DNA from: Sanguibacter keddieii DSM 10542
Lineage (GTDB): Bacteria; Actinomycetota; Actinomycetes; Actinomycetales; Cellulomonadaceae
Direction of reading: 5' to 3'
Length of the DNA: 64,000 nt
NCBI RefSeq assembly: GCF_000024925.1
Contig: NC_013521.1
Coordinates: 3,658,001-3,722,000 of the forward strand
Shown: one piece after another, positions 1-8,548 of the stretch
How the letters are laid out: the number at the start of each line of letters is the position of its first letter
Numbering within the stretch: the stretch's first letter is position 1
Notes under the pieces: model-generated
Databases searched by the model: none
What the model saw: the letters and a program-made list of their open reading frames with translations, nothing else
Told to the model about the DNA's origin: nothing
Translations under genes and position numbers: made by a program

Positions 1-100
1 GCTGTGTGCCGCCGACCAGCGCTGCGACGCCGCGCTCGGGGACGAGGTCGGTCAGGGAGCAGAGGCGAGTCCACCCGGTCTGCAGCGTGGTGGGGTTCAC
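1..100 (-). CDS. nirD: Nitrite reductase (NADH) small subunit NirD, N-terminal part only
   Basis: This is the first 33 codons of a gene that runs off the left edge of the window. The GTG start overlaps the nirB stop by 4 bp (GTGA), so the two genes are translationally coupled. The visible protein begins VNPTTLQTGWTRLCSLTDL and continues into a region that reads PERGVAALVGG, which is the usual start of the Rieske-like NirD subunit. NirD is the small partner of the siroheme NirB subunit and is needed for assimilatory reduction of nitrite to ammonium with NADH in the cytoplasm. The identification rests on this short match plus the position directly after nirB. Confidence 0.85.
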   Translation of the reverse strand, partial: MNPTTLQTGWTRLCSLTDLVPERGVAALVGGTQ

Positions 101-2676
101 CGTCGTACCTCCAGCGTCCGGGCGATCACGGGGTTGTGGTCGGCGACCTCGCCGGCCCGGGCGGGCCGCACCTGACCGCGCTCTGACGTGTACGCGAGGT
201 CGGGGTCGTGCTCGTCGGGGGCGTTGACGAACGACACGAAGCGGCTGAGCTTCTCGGGGTCCTCGAGCGTCTGCGCCCACTCGTCACGGTAGCTCTCGAC
301 GTGACGGGCCATGAACTCCTCGAGCTCGGCGCCGATGCCCAGGACGTCGTCGACCACCACGCGCCGCAGCTCGGCGATCCCGCCCGGGTAGTCAGCCACC
401 CACGGTGCCGTGCGCTGCAGGCGGTCGGCGCTGCGGACGTACAGCGCCAGGAACCGGTCGACCACCTGGACGAGGCGGTCGTCGTCGAGGTCCTCGGCAA
501 GCAGGTCGGCGTGCCGGGGCGTGAAGCCGCCGTTGCCGCCGACGTACACGTTCCATCCCTTCTCGGTCGCGATGACGCCGACGTCCTTGCCGCGCGCCTC
601 GGCGCACTCGCGCGCGCAGCCGGACACACCCATCTTGAACTTGTGGGGCGACCGCAGGCCGCGGTACCGCATCTCGAGGCGCACCCCCATGCCGACGGAG
701 TCTTTGACGCCGAACCGGCACCACGCCTGCCCGACGCACGACTTCACGTTGCGCAGCGCCTTGCCGTAGGCCTGACCCGACTCGAAGCCGGCGTCGACGA
801 GCCGCGCCCAGATGGCGGGCAGCTGGTCGATCCGCGCACCGAACATCCCGATGCGCTGCGCGCCGGTGATACGCGTGTAGAGCCCGAACTCCTGGGCGAC
901 CTGCCCGATGACCATGAGCTTCTCCGGCGTGATCTCGCCGCCGGGGACGCGCGGGACCACCGAGTAGGTGCCGTCCTTCTGCATGTTCGCCATGACGTGG
1001 TCGTTGGTGTCCTGCAGTGCCGCCTGCTCGGGCTCGAGCACGTGCCCGGGACCGAGGGACGACAGGATCGAGGCGACCACCGGCTTGCACACCGAGCACC
1101 CGCGCCCGGTGCCGTGGGCGCCGACGATCTCCGAGAAGGTCCGCAGGCGTTCGCGACGGACGAGGTCGTAGAGCTCGGCGCGCGACACAGCGAAGTGCTC
1201 GCACATCGCGCGCGACACCTCGATGCCGGACCTCTCGAGCGTCGTGTTGACGATCTTGGTGAGCAGCGGGACGCACGAGCCGCAGACCGTGCCGGCCTTG
1301 GTGCAGGTCTTCACCTCGCCGACGCTCGCGCAGCCGTGCTCGGTGACGGCGCCGCGGACCGTGCCCGCGGTGACGTTCGCGCACGAGCAGACGACGACGT
1401 CGTCGGGGACCTCGAGGGACGGCACGCCCGCGCCGCCCTCGGGGGCGAGGAAGGCCGACGGGTCGGCGCCGAGCGGCCGGCCGAGCATCGGGCGCAGCGA
1501 CGGGTAGAGCGCCACGTCGCCGACGAAGACCCCGCCGAGCAGGGTCTTCGCGTCGTCGGACACGACGAGCTTCTTGTAGGTCTTGGCCACGGGGTCCGCG
1601 AAGGTCACCTCGAGGGCGCCGGGCGTGAGCGCGAAGACGTCGCCGAAGGCGGCGGCCTCGACACCGACGCCCTTGAGGCGGGTGCCCTCGGGGAAGGTCT
1701 CGTAGGTCTTCGTGCCGCCGAGGAGCTGGTCGACGACCACCTCGGCCATCGCGTTGCCGGGCGCCACGAGGCCCGTGCACTCACCCTCGTAGGAGGCGCA
1801 CTCGCCGATGGCCCACACGGCCGGGTCGGACGTGCGGCAGGTCGGTCCGACCACGACGCCGCCGCGCTCGCCGACCGCGAGGCCGGCCTCGCGGGCCACG
1901 CGGTCGCGCGGCCGGACCCCCGTCGAGAAGACCACGACGTCCGCGGGGACGCTCGACCCGTCGGACAGGTCCATCGTCGCGACGGCGCCGTCGCCGCCCG
2001 CGCCGAGGCGCGTCGCCCCGGTCGAGGTGCGCACGTCCATCCCCAGGTCGCCGACGAGGACGCGCAGCGCCTCGCCGCCGCCGGGGTCGAGCTGGACGCT
2101 CATCAGCCGGTCCGAGAACTCCACGACGGTCGCGCTGGTCCCGAGGGCCTGGAGGGCTGCGGCGGCCTCGAGACCGAGGACACCCCCGCCGACGACGGCA
2201 CCGGCGAGCGGTCGGCCGAGCTTCTCGGTCCGCAGCCGCACCCACTCCTCGAGGGCCACGACGTCGGCCATCGTCCGGTAGGTGAAGACGCCGGGGAGGT
2301 CGGTGCCGTCGGTGCGGGGCGTCCAGGCCCACGAACCGGTCGCGAGCACGAGCTCGTCGTAGGCCTCGACGCGCCCGGAGCGGGTGGTGACGGTCTGACC
2401 GGCGAGGTCGAGCGACGCGACGGCGTCCCCGGTGACCAGGGTGACGCGCGGGTCGGACCACGGCTCGCGCGCCAGGGCGAGGTCGTCCGGGGTGCGCCCG
2501 GTGAAGAACTCGGACAGGTGCACGCGGTCGTACGGGACGAGCGGCTCGTCGCCGATGACGGTGAGGGTCCAGCCGCCGTCGGGCGAACGCTGGCAGAGGT
2601 GCTCGGCGAAGCGGTGGGCGACCATGCCGCCGCCGACCACGACGATGCGGCCGAGAGGGGTGGGGACGGGGCTCAT
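97..2676 (-). CDS. nirB: Nitrite reductase (NADH) large subunit NirB
   Basis: The 859-residue product is the large subunit of cytoplasmic NADH-dependent nitrite reductase, which reduces nitrite to ammonium. Domains in order: FAD-binding fold with VVVGGGMVA near residue 13, NAD-binding fold with VVGGGVLGLEA near 161, BFD-type [2Fe-2S] domain with Cys430, Cys432, Cys465 and Cys468, and a sulfite/nitrite reductase domain. The siroheme/[4Fe-4S] ligands are Cys647 and Cys653 (C-x5-C, SCVGQAWC) and Cys687 and Cys691 (C-x3-C, GCAREC). The length is normal for the family. The ATG start has GGAG about 9 nt upstream. It is followed by nirD with a 4-bp overlap. The upstream region carries tandem palindromes that may bind a nitrogen or redox regulator. 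Confidence 0.97.
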   Translation of the reverse strand: MSPVPTPLGRIVVVGGGMVAHRFAEHLCQRSPDGGWTLTVIGDEPLVPYDRVHLSEFFTGRTPDDLALAREPWSDPRVTLVTGDAVASLDLAGQTVTTRSGRVEAYDELVLATGSWAWTPRTDGTDLPGVFTYRTMADVVALEEWVRLRTEKLGRPLAGAVVGGGVLGLEAAAALQALGTSATVVEFSDRLMSVQLDPGGGEALRVLVGDLGMDVRTSTGATRLGAGGDGAVATMDLSDGSSVPADVVVFSTGVRPRDRVAREAGLAVGERGGVVVGPTCRTSDPAVWAIGECASYEGECTGLVAPGNAMAEVVVDQLLGGTKTYETFPEGTRLKGVGVEAAAFGDVFALTPGALEVTFADPVAKTYKKLVVSDDAKTLLGGVFVGDVALYPSLRPMLGRPLGADPSAFLAPEGGAGVPSLEVPDDVVVCSCANVTAGTVRGAVTEHGCASVGEVKTCTKAGTVCGSCVPLLTKIVNTTLERSGIEVSRAMCEHFAVSRAELYDLVRRERLRTFSEIVGAHGTGRGCSVCKPVVASILSSLGPGHVLEPEQAALQDTNDHVMANMQKDGTYSVVPRVPGGEITPEKLMVIGQVAQEFGLYTRITGAQRIGMFGARIDQLPAIWARLVDAGFESGQAYGKALRNVKSCVGQAWCRFGVKDSVGMGVRLEMRYRGLRSPHKFKMGVSGCARECAEARGKDVGVIATEKGWNVYVGGNGGFTPRHADLLAEDLDDDRLVQVVDRFLALYVRSADRLQRTAPWVADYPGGIAELRRVVVDDVLGIGAELEEFMARHVESYRDEWAQTLEDPEKLSRFVSFVNAPDEHDPDLAYTSERGQVRPARAGEVADHNPVIARTLEVRR

Positions 2677-2770
2677 GAGGAGTCTCTCCGGGGGTGGGAG
2701 GGCCGGGCGGGTACCCCGGTACCACTATCGTCCGACGACTTCGGAGGCGGTCCCGGGGTCCTTCGACCCA

Positions 2771-2804
2771 GTCCGACAGACGGGACGGCGTCCGACAAAC
2801 GGAC
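2771..2804. promoter_or_regulatory. Tandem palindromic operator candidates upstream of nirB
   Basis: Two copies of GTCCGACARACGG lie 19 bp apart, starting at 2771 and 2790. The second is a perfect inverted repeat, GTCCG-N5-CGGAC (2790-2804); the first has the same left half and one extra G before its right half. They sit about 100-130 bp upstream of the nirB start. A repressor or activator of nitrite reductase could bind here, but I cannot name it from the sequence. Confidence 0.4.
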
Positions 2805-2869
2805 TCACCACGCCCCACGAGGACGGTGAGGTCCATTCCCACCGCACCCCCACCGCACCCACCCCCGTT

Positions 2870-2935
2870 CTCATGCCCGTGGCGCGCCCGCGGGCCCCTC
2901 CGTGGAGGGCTGCGCGGGCGCGCCACGGGCATGAG
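2870..2935. repeat. Large perfect inverted repeat (23-bp arms) between nirB and the GNAT gene
   Basis: The arms at 2870-2892 (CTCATGCCCGTGGCGCGC and on) and 2913-2935 are exact reverse complements over 23 bp. The 20-bp centre itself contains CCTCC/GGAGG and can extend the stem. It lies between two divergent genes, so it is not an ordinary terminator at a gene end. It could insulate the two promoters or be a remnant of a small mobile or repeated element. The right arm ends only 11 bp before the -10 element of the next gene. Confidence 0.8.
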
Positions 2936-2946
2936 GAGGGCGGGGC

Positions 2947-2952
2947 TAGGGT
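2947..2952 (+). promoter_or_regulatory. -10 element TAGGGT of a probable leaderless mRNA
   Basis: TAGGGT ends 6 nt before the ATG at 2959, the spacing at which transcription would begin at the start codon itself. The same spacing is seen before the genes at 60886 and 63040. No separate ribosome binding site is visible. Confidence 0.55.
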
Positions 2953-2958
2953 CGGGGG

Positions 2959-3513
2959 ATGATGAGATCGTTGCCGGTGCGGGTCGACGCGGACGTGGAG
3001 CTGGTGCTGCTCGACCAGAGCCGCGTGGACACGATCCACGCCCTCGTGCTCTCGAGCCTCGACCACCTGCGTCCGTGGGAGGAGATCGCCCGACCGGACC
3101 TCACGCGCGACGAGGTCGTCGAGTACGTCCGTGCCGGTGAGGACACCTGGGCCCAGGGCCGGGCGATCCCGGCCGCGATCGTCTACCGCGGTGAGGTCGC
3201 TGGTGTGGTCGGTGCGCGCATCGCCCGCGAGGCCGGCCGTGCCGAGGTCGGCTACTGGCTGGCGTCCGCGTACCTGGGCAGCGGCATCATGACCCGCGCG
3301 GTCCGCGCCGTCGTGCGGACGCTGTTCGACGACGAGGGCCTGCACCGGGTCGAGCTCCGCATGGCAGCCGACAACCAGCCGAGCAGAGCCGTCGCCGACC
3401 GCCTCGGCTTCACCCTCGAGGGGACCCTCCGCGAGACGTACCTGATCGACGGCGTCCGTCACGACCTCTGCGTCTACGGGCTGCTGCGCACAGATCCCGA
3501 GCTCCCTCTCTGA
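2959..3513 (+). CDS. GNAT-family acetyltransferase, RimJ/RimL type
   Basis: The 184-residue protein has the RimJ/RimL-like GNAT pattern: an N-terminal segment ending in SLDHLRPWEEIARPD, the central strand GEVAGVVGARIA, the acetyl-CoA region GYWLASAYLGSGIMTRAVRAV, and the C-terminal ADNQPSRAVADRLGFTLEGTLRE. Such enzymes transfer acetyl from acetyl-CoA to the N-terminus of ribosomal proteins or to small amines; the substrate here cannot be told. An ATG follows directly after the first (2962), so either could be used. It is divergent from nirB and convergent with galK, and appears to be a single-gene transcription unit closed by the hairpin at 3683-3720. Confidence 0.88.
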   Translation: MMRSLPVRVDADVELVLLDQSRVDTIHALVLSSLDHLRPWEEIARPDLTRDEVVEYVRAGEDTWAQGRAIPAAIVYRGEVAGVVGARIAREAGRAEVGYWLASAYLGSGIMTRAVRAVVRTLFDDEGLHRVELRMAADNQPSRAVADRLGFTLEGTLRETYLIDGVRHDLCVYGLLRTDPELPL

Positions 3514-3539
3514 CCTCGACGAGGTCGCACCAGGGACCG

Positions 3540-3606
3540 CGAGGTCGCACGGACGCGCCAGATCATCCCGGCCAGACCTGCGATCCGGCGTGTCCGTGCG
3601 ACCTCG
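3540..3606. repeat. Imperfect inverted repeat around GAGGTCGCAC
   Basis: CGAGGTCGCACGGACGCGCC at 3540-3559 is matched by its reverse complement at 3587-3606 with one mismatch. Further half-copies of GCGACCTCG or GCGACTTCG occur at about 3515-3530 and 3615-3650. The region carries no gene. It follows the acetyltransferase gene and may be an extended 3' structure or an eroded repeat. Confidence 0.55.
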
Positions 3607-3682
3607 GTGTCACGCGTGCGACTTCGTGGCCACACGCGCGACCTCGGGGGACGGGGTATGGAGGTGGGGGCGCTCCGGACGC

Positions 3683-3720
3683 CCGACGCCCCGCAGGCTG
3701 ACGGGCCTGCGGGGCGTCGG
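3683..3720. terminator. Bidirectional terminator-like hairpin between the GNAT gene and galK
   Basis: A perfect 16-bp stem (CCGACGCCCCGCAGGC at 3683-3698 with 3705-3720) closes a 6-nt loop. It lies between the ends of two convergent genes, 170 bp after the acetyltransferase stop and 26 bp after the galK stop in the other direction. It lacks a long T run, as is common for actinobacterial terminators. Confidence 0.7.
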
Positions 3721-3745
3721 TCGTGCTCGTCGTGCTGGTGCTCGG

Positions 3746-4975
3746 TCAGGCCGCGGGGCCGCCTGCGACCGCCACGAGGAACCCGGGGGCCGTCAGGCCC
3801 TCGGACTCGAAGGCTGCGGCGATCTCGCCGGCGACCTGCTCGGCGTCCTCGACGCGGACCAGGGCGATGGCCGAGCCGCCGAAGCCGCCGCCGATCATCC
3901 GGCCGCCGAGCGCTCCAGCGTGCACCGCGGCGTCCACGGCGACGTCGAGCTCATGGCAGCTGACCTCGTAGTCGTCGCGGAGCGACGCGTGAGCCGCCGA
4001 GAGCACAGCCCCGACCTCGGAGGTGCGGCCGGAGTCGAGCAGCGCCACGACCTCGCCGACGCGCGCGATCTCGCTGACCACGTGCTTGACGCGGCGTGCC
4101 GTGACCTCGGGGTCCTGACCCGACGCGTCGAGCGCCCCGGGTGCGGCGAGCGTCGCGAGGGCGGCGTCGAGGTCGGTGACCTCACGCAGCGTCTCGACGC
4201 CGAGGACGGCCGCTGCCGCCTCGCAGGTGTCCCGGCGGGCCGCGTACTGGCCGTCGACGAGCGCGTGCGGGGCTCGCGTGTCGATCACCAGGAGAGCGAG
4301 ACCGTCCGAGGCGAGGTCGAAGGGGATTTGGCGGACCTCGAGGCTGCGGCAGTCGAGCAGCAGCGCGTGGCCCTCCTGCGAGCGGAGCGCCGCGGCCTGG
4401 TCCATGCCGCCGGTCGGGGCTCCGGCGATCTCGTTCTCCGCGCGGATGCACGCGGCGACGAGGTGCTGGCGCCCCGCGTCGTCGGCCCCGTGGCCGAGGC
4501 CGTAGAGCGCGTCGAGGCCGATCGCGACCGACCCCTCGAGGGCGGCCGACGACGACAGCCCGGCGCCGTACGGCACGCACGAGGTGATGGCCACGTCGAA
4601 GCCGCCGAGCGTCGCACCCGCCTGCTCGAGCGCCCAGGCGACACCCACGACGTAGGCAGCCCACCCGGTGACCGTGCCAGGGGCGACGGTGTCGAGGTCG
4701 ACCGTGACGACCGTCCCGGCCTCCTGCGCGGAGACGAGGCGGACCGTGCGGTCCGTGCGGCGCGTGATGGCCGCGTAGGTGCGGTGCGGCAGCGCGAAGG
4801 GCAGCACGAGACCGCCGTTGTAGTCGGTGTGCTCACCGATGAGGTTGCCGCGGCCAGGCGCCGACCAGACGCCCTCGGGCGCCGCGTCGAAGACCTCGGT
4901 GAAGAGGGCGCGCGCCTGCGCGCTGCCGTCCTCGACATCCCAGGCGTCGAGCCAGTCCACGTCGATGCTCGTCAT
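3746..4975 (-). CDS. galK: Galactokinase
   Basis: The 409-residue protein phosphorylates alpha-D-galactose to galactose 1-phosphate with ATP, the first committed step of the Leloir pathway. It is a GHMP kinase: the galactokinase signature GRGNLIGEHTDYNGG is at residues 41-55, the ATP-binding PYGAGLSSSAALE at about 135-147, and the third GHMP motif GGRMIGGGFGGSA near the C-terminus. The ATG start overlaps the galT stop (ATGA), so it is coupled to galT. A longer upstream reading frame exists but would lie inside galT. It is the last gene of the galactoside operon. Confidence 0.96.
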   Translation of the reverse strand: MTSIDVDWLDAWDVEDGSAQARALFTEVFDAAPEGVWSAPGRGNLIGEHTDYNGGLVLPFALPHRTYAAITRRTDRTVRLVSAQEAGTVVTVDLDTVAPGTVTGWAAYVVGVAWALEQAGATLGGFDVAITSCVPYGAGLSSSAALEGSVAIGLDALYGLGHGADDAGRQHLVAACIRAENEIAGAPTGGMDQAAALRSQEGHALLLDCRSLEVRQIPFDLASDGLALLVIDTRAPHALVDGQYAARRDTCEAAAAVLGVETLREVTDLDAALATLAAPGALDASGQDPEVTARRVKHVVSEIARVGEVVALLDSGRTSEVGAVLSAAHASLRDDYEVSCHELDVAVDAAVHAGALGGRMIGGGFGGSAIALVRVEDAEQVAGEIAAAFESEGLTAPGFLVAVAGGPAA

Positions 4976-6186
4976 GACGCCACCTGCACCAGGCGGTCGG
5001 CGATGCGCTCGGGCGTGGTGTCGGAGATCCACGCGCCACCGCCGGACTCGGAGCCGGCGAGGTACTTGAGCTTCCCCGGGGCGCGCAGGATCGAGAAGAT
5101 CTGCAGGTGCAGGCGCAGGTCGTCACGGCCCTCGCGGACCGGTGCCTGGTGCCACGCCGCGATGTACGGGGCCTTGGTCGGCGTGCCGTCCTCGGCTGCC
5201 GGGAAGAACCGGTCCATGCGGCCGAGCAGCTCGAGGTACACGGTCGCGAGGTCCTCGCGCTCGGCGTCGGTCAGGCCCGGGAGGTCCGCGACGTCGCGGC
5301 GCGGCGCGAGGTGGATCTCGATGGGCCAGCGGGCGGCCATCGGCACGTACGCGACCCAGTGCTCCGACTCGAGGACGATGCGTCGACCCGAGCGCAGCTC
5401 CGCGGCGAGGACGTCGGCCAGCAGGTTGCGTCCGGTCTTCTCGCGGTGCGCGCGTGCCTGGCGGAGCATCGTCTCGGTCTTGGGCATGAGGTACGGGTAG
5501 GCGTAGATCTGCCCGTGCGGGTGGTGGAGCGTCACACCGATCTCCTGGCCACGGTTCTCGAAGCAGAAGACCTGCTCGACGCCGTCGACCTTCCCGAGCT
5601 CGGCGGTGCGGTCGGCCCACGCCTCGATGATGGTGCGCATGCGGCGCGGGCTCACCTGGGCCAGGGACTTCGTCGAGTCGGGCGAGAAGCAGATGACCTC
5701 GCAGCGACCGACGGCCGGGCGCTGCTGCCACAGGTCCTCGCCGTCGACGTGCGTGACCTCGTCGACGGTCCCGGGGACGCGCATGAGCGACGAGAACCGG
5801 TTCTCGAACACGACGACGTCGTAGTCCTCGGCGGGGATCTCGCCGTCGGAGTACGCGGCGCCCGGCTTGGCCGGGGCGAGCGGGTTCGCGTCTGCCGGCG
5901 GCAGGTGCGTGCGGTTCATGCGGTGCGCGGCGTGCGGGATCCACTCGCCGGTGAGCACGTCGTAGCGCATCGTCGGGCCGGTGACCGGCTGGACGGTCTC
6001 GACGCCGTCGACGCCGGTCGTCACGACCGGCTCGTAGCGCCCGGGGAGCGGGCGCGGGTCGTCGAGACGACGCGTCTGCTCGCCCGAGACGTAGGGCTCG
6101 GAGTCGTCGAAGTAGAAGAGGTCGCGGCCGTCGGCGAGGGTCGTCGCCGTGCGGCGCACGAGGGGTGCGGAGGAGTCCGTGGTCAT
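4972..6186 (-). CDS. galT: Galactose-1-phosphate uridylyltransferase
   Basis: The 404-residue enzyme exchanges UMP between UDP-glucose and galactose 1-phosphate to give UDP-galactose and glucose 1-phosphate. The HIT-type active site HHPHGQ is at residues 221-226, where a histidine carries the UMP intermediate. The adjoining segments FENRFSSLM, CFSPDST and FENRGQEIGVTLHHPHG are typical of family I GalT. The ATG start is preceded by AGAGG at 8-12 nt. It lies 80 bp after the alpha-galactosidase gene and overlaps galK by 4 bp, so melibiose or raffinose breakdown and galactose use are one unit. galE is not in the window. Confidence 0.96.
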   Translation of the reverse strand: MTTDSSAPLVRRTATTLADGRDLFYFDDSEPYVSGEQTRRLDDPRPLPGRYEPVVTTGVDGVETVQPVTGPTMRYDVLTGEWIPHAAHRMNRTHLPPADANPLAPAKPGAAYSDGEIPAEDYDVVVFENRFSSLMRVPGTVDEVTHVDGEDLWQQRPAVGRCEVICFSPDSTKSLAQVSPRRMRTIIEAWADRTAELGKVDGVEQVFCFENRGQEIGVTLHHPHGQIYAYPYLMPKTETMLRQARAHREKTGRNLLADVLAAELRSGRRIVLESEHWVAYVPMAARWPIEIHLAPRRDVADLPGLTDAEREDLATVYLELLGRMDRFFPAAEDGTPTKAPYIAAWHQAPVREGRDDLRLHLQIFSILRAPGKLKYLAGSESGGGAWISDTTPERIADRLVQVAS

Positions 6187-6266
6187 GGTGGCCTCTGGGT
6201 CGGGTGGTGCAGGTGGACTGGTGGTTCTCGTTCGGGTGGAGCAGGTGGTGGTCGTCGTCCCGACGG

Positions 6267-8450
6267 TCAGACGGCCACGACGTGCAGGAGCACGAGGTGC
6301 TCCGGGTTCTGGGTCGGCCCCTGGACACCGACGCGGTCGAGCGTGCGGCCGGAGAGCTGGACTCCCTCGTCCCACCAGGAGAGGCGGGCGGCGCCCGAGC
6401 GGGTCCCCATCGCGTCGGCAGGGTCGATCGGGGTCACGCGGTACTGCCGCGCCGGGTCGAGCCCGGGCAGACGCACCCGGCCCGGGTACTCGTCCGGGCC
6501 GGTCCCGAGCTGCACGACGGCGAAGATCGCCTCGTCCTGCTCGGTCGAGACCACGCCGTGCACCCACGTGGTGGGCTGCGGGTGGTCCGCACGGACGACG
6601 GTCCCGGTGTGCAGCAGCCCACGGTGCTGCTTGTGCAGACCGATCCAGCGGGCCAGCTGCGCCTTGTCCTCGTCCGATGCCGACGTGAGGTCCCACTCGA
6701 TGCCGAGGTGGCTGAAGAACGCCGTCCCGGCCCGGAAGCTCAGGTCGTGACGACGCCCGGTCGTGTGGCAGTGCGGCGAGCCGATGTGCGAGCCCATGAG
6801 CTCCGGCGGCACCAGCAGCCCCGTCCCCGCCTCGATGCTCTGCCGCTCGAGGGCGTCGATGCAGTCCGACGCCCAGACACGGTCGGTGCGCTCGAGGATG
6901 CCGAGGTCCACGCGACCGCCGCCGCTCGAGCAGCTCTCGATCTCGAGGCCGGGGTGCCGGCGGCGCAGCTCGTCCATGAGCCGGTACAGCGCGAGCGTCT
7001 GCTCGTGCACGCCCGCCTGCCCGGTCGTCGAGTGCCCCGCCTCGACGACGTCACGGTTGAAGTCCCACTTGACGTAGTCGACCCCGTACTCGGAGATGAT
7101 CGCGTCGACGCGCCCGAGGACGTAGTCGTACGCCTCGGGGTGCCCGAGGTCGAGCACCTGCTGCCACCGGGCCTCGAGGGGCAGCCGGTCGCCAGGACGC
7201 AGGATCCACTCGGGGTGCGCCCGCGCGAGGTCGGAGTCGGGGTTGACCATCTCGGGCTCGAACCACAGGCCGAACTGCATGCCGAGGCCGTGCACGTGGT
7301 CGACCAGCGGAGACAGCCCGTCCGGCCACACGCCCTCGTCGACGAACCAGTCGCCCAGCCCCGCCTTGTCGTCGCGGCGGTGCCGGAACCAGCCGTCGTC
7401 GAGCACGTAGCGCTCGACACCGATCGCCGCAGCCTCGTCGGCCAGCGCCTTGAGCTTGTCGAGACGGTGGTCGAAGTACACGGCCTCCCACACGTTGATG
7501 AGCACCGGGCGCTCCGGACGGCCGTTCGCGACCGACGGGTGCTGCGGCCGCGCACGCAGGTCCGTGTGGAACCGGCCCGACACCTCGTCGAGACCGTCAC
7601 CGTACGAGCCGTGCACCCACGGCGACGTGTACGTCTCGCCGGCCGCGAGGATGATCTCCCCCGGCATCAGCAGCTCGCCGGCCGCCAGCTGGCGAGCCCC
7701 GTTCATCACCTTCTCCGCGACGACGCGCGAGTTGCCCGACCACGCCACGTGCACCGCCCACACCTCGCCCGAGCGGTAGCCGAAGCCCGTGCGGCCGGCC
7801 GCGACGAGGAACGACGCGTCCAGGCCGCGGCTCTTGCGGACCTCACGGACGTGCGTGCCGTAGGTGAAGGGCTTGCGCTGCGCCGAGCGCTCGCGGATCC
7901 AGCGCCCCGTGAAGTCGAGGATCTCGTCGGCCTCGGTCGGGACCGGGAGCGAGACGTCGAGCGACGACAGCGTGTAGGGCGCGCGGTCTGCGGACGCGGT
8001 GCTGGTGACCGACGAGCGGCTGCGGACCACCCCGGCGGCCGTGAGCTCGATGTCGACGGTGAGCGCGAGCGCCGCCGCGACGTCCTCGGCCCGGACGGTG
8101 ACGCGCTGCGAACCAGGACGCTCCCCAGCGCCGACGGTGACGGCCTCAGGACCGGCGGTGCGCAGCGCGGTCGTGAAGTCCGCGCCCGCACGGTGGCCGC
8201 TGATCCCGGGGGTGCCGAGCCATCCGGCTGAGGCCTCGGGGACGACGGTGAGCGCAGCCGGCTGGTCGAAGCTCGACCCCGCGACCTGCGGGACGCTCGC
8301 CCGGCGCAGCGCGTCGAGCTCGGTCTGCGGGACGTCGCCGAGGTCGGCGCCCCAGTGCAGGACGCGCGGGAGGAGGTCACCGGACACGTCGAGGACGAGG
8401 CTGACCCCGGCCGCGCGCAGGTGCAGGAGGTCGGGTGCTGCAGTCGTCAC
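6267..8450 (-). CDS. Alpha-galactosidase, glycoside hydrolase family 36
   Basis: The 727-residue protein hydrolyses alpha-1,6-galactosides such as melibiose and raffinose. It has the GH36 N-terminal beta-sandwich, then the barrel with YVLDDGWFRHRRDD, the nucleophile Asp in DYVKWDFNRD (about residue 460) and the acid/base Asp in RVWASDCIDALERQ (about residue 528). No signal peptide is visible, so it acts in the cytoplasm on imported sugar. I chose the GTG at 8450 because AAGGAG lies 8 nt before it; an in-frame start 21 codons earlier has no such site. It is the first gene of the aga-galT-galK unit and is divergent from the ROK regulator gene. Confidence 0.95.
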   Translation of the reverse strand: MTTAAPDLLHLRAAGVSLVLDVSGDLLPRVLHWGADLGDVPQTELDALRRASVPQVAGSSFDQPAALTVVPEASAGWLGTPGISGHRAGADFTTALRTAGPEAVTVGAGERPGSQRVTVRAEDVAAALALTVDIELTAAGVVRSRSSVTSTASADRAPYTLSSLDVSLPVPTEADEILDFTGRWIRERSAQRKPFTYGTHVREVRKSRGLDASFLVAAGRTGFGYRSGEVWAVHVAWSGNSRVVAEKVMNGARQLAAGELLMPGEIILAAGETYTSPWVHGSYGDGLDEVSGRFHTDLRARPQHPSVANGRPERPVLINVWEAVYFDHRLDKLKALADEAAAIGVERYVLDDGWFRHRRDDKAGLGDWFVDEGVWPDGLSPLVDHVHGLGMQFGLWFEPEMVNPDSDLARAHPEWILRPGDRLPLEARWQQVLDLGHPEAYDYVLGRVDAIISEYGVDYVKWDFNRDVVEAGHSTTGQAGVHEQTLALYRLMDELRRRHPGLEIESCSSGGGRVDLGILERTDRVWASDCIDALERQSIEAGTGLLVPPELMGSHIGSPHCHTTGRRHDLSFRAGTAFFSHLGIEWDLTSASDEDKAQLARWIGLHKQHRGLLHTGTVVRADHPQPTTWVHGVVSTEQDEAIFAVVQLGTGPDEYPGRVRLPGLDPARQYRVTPIDPADAMGTRSGAARLSWWDEGVQLSGRTLDRVGVQGPTQNPEHLVLLHVVAV

Positions 8451-8536
8451 AGGGGTGACTCCTTCGTCGTGAGCGTCGTCGCAGGGTCGGTCAACGGGTC
8501 CAACATACGTCAACCTCGGGCATTCTTTCTACGTCA

Positions 8537-8548
8537 GAACTTAAGTTC
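8537..8548. promoter_or_regulatory. Perfect 12-bp palindrome in the divergent galactoside/ROK control region
   Basis: GAACTTAAGTTC is an exact palindrome in the 225-bp gap (8451-8675) between the alpha-galactosidase and ROK genes. It is A/T-rich in a very G/C-rich setting, so it stands out as an operator candidate for the ROK protein. The gap also holds GAAAACTTTC at about 8607 and TTGACA at 8648, but I could not assign a convincing paired -10 box to either gene. Confidence 0.4.

Noticed and set aside
208..2829. Long plus-strand open frame opposite nirB (and similar frames opposite galT/galK, aga, GH3 and the lanthipeptide genes)
   Set aside because: In DNA this G/C-rich the frame opposite a real gene rarely contains a stop. 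The translations lack any domain and have a composition typical of antisense frames.
2870..2935. Rho-independent terminator of an upstream gene
   Set aside because: It lies between divergent genes, so no gene ends there; it is reported as a repeat instead.
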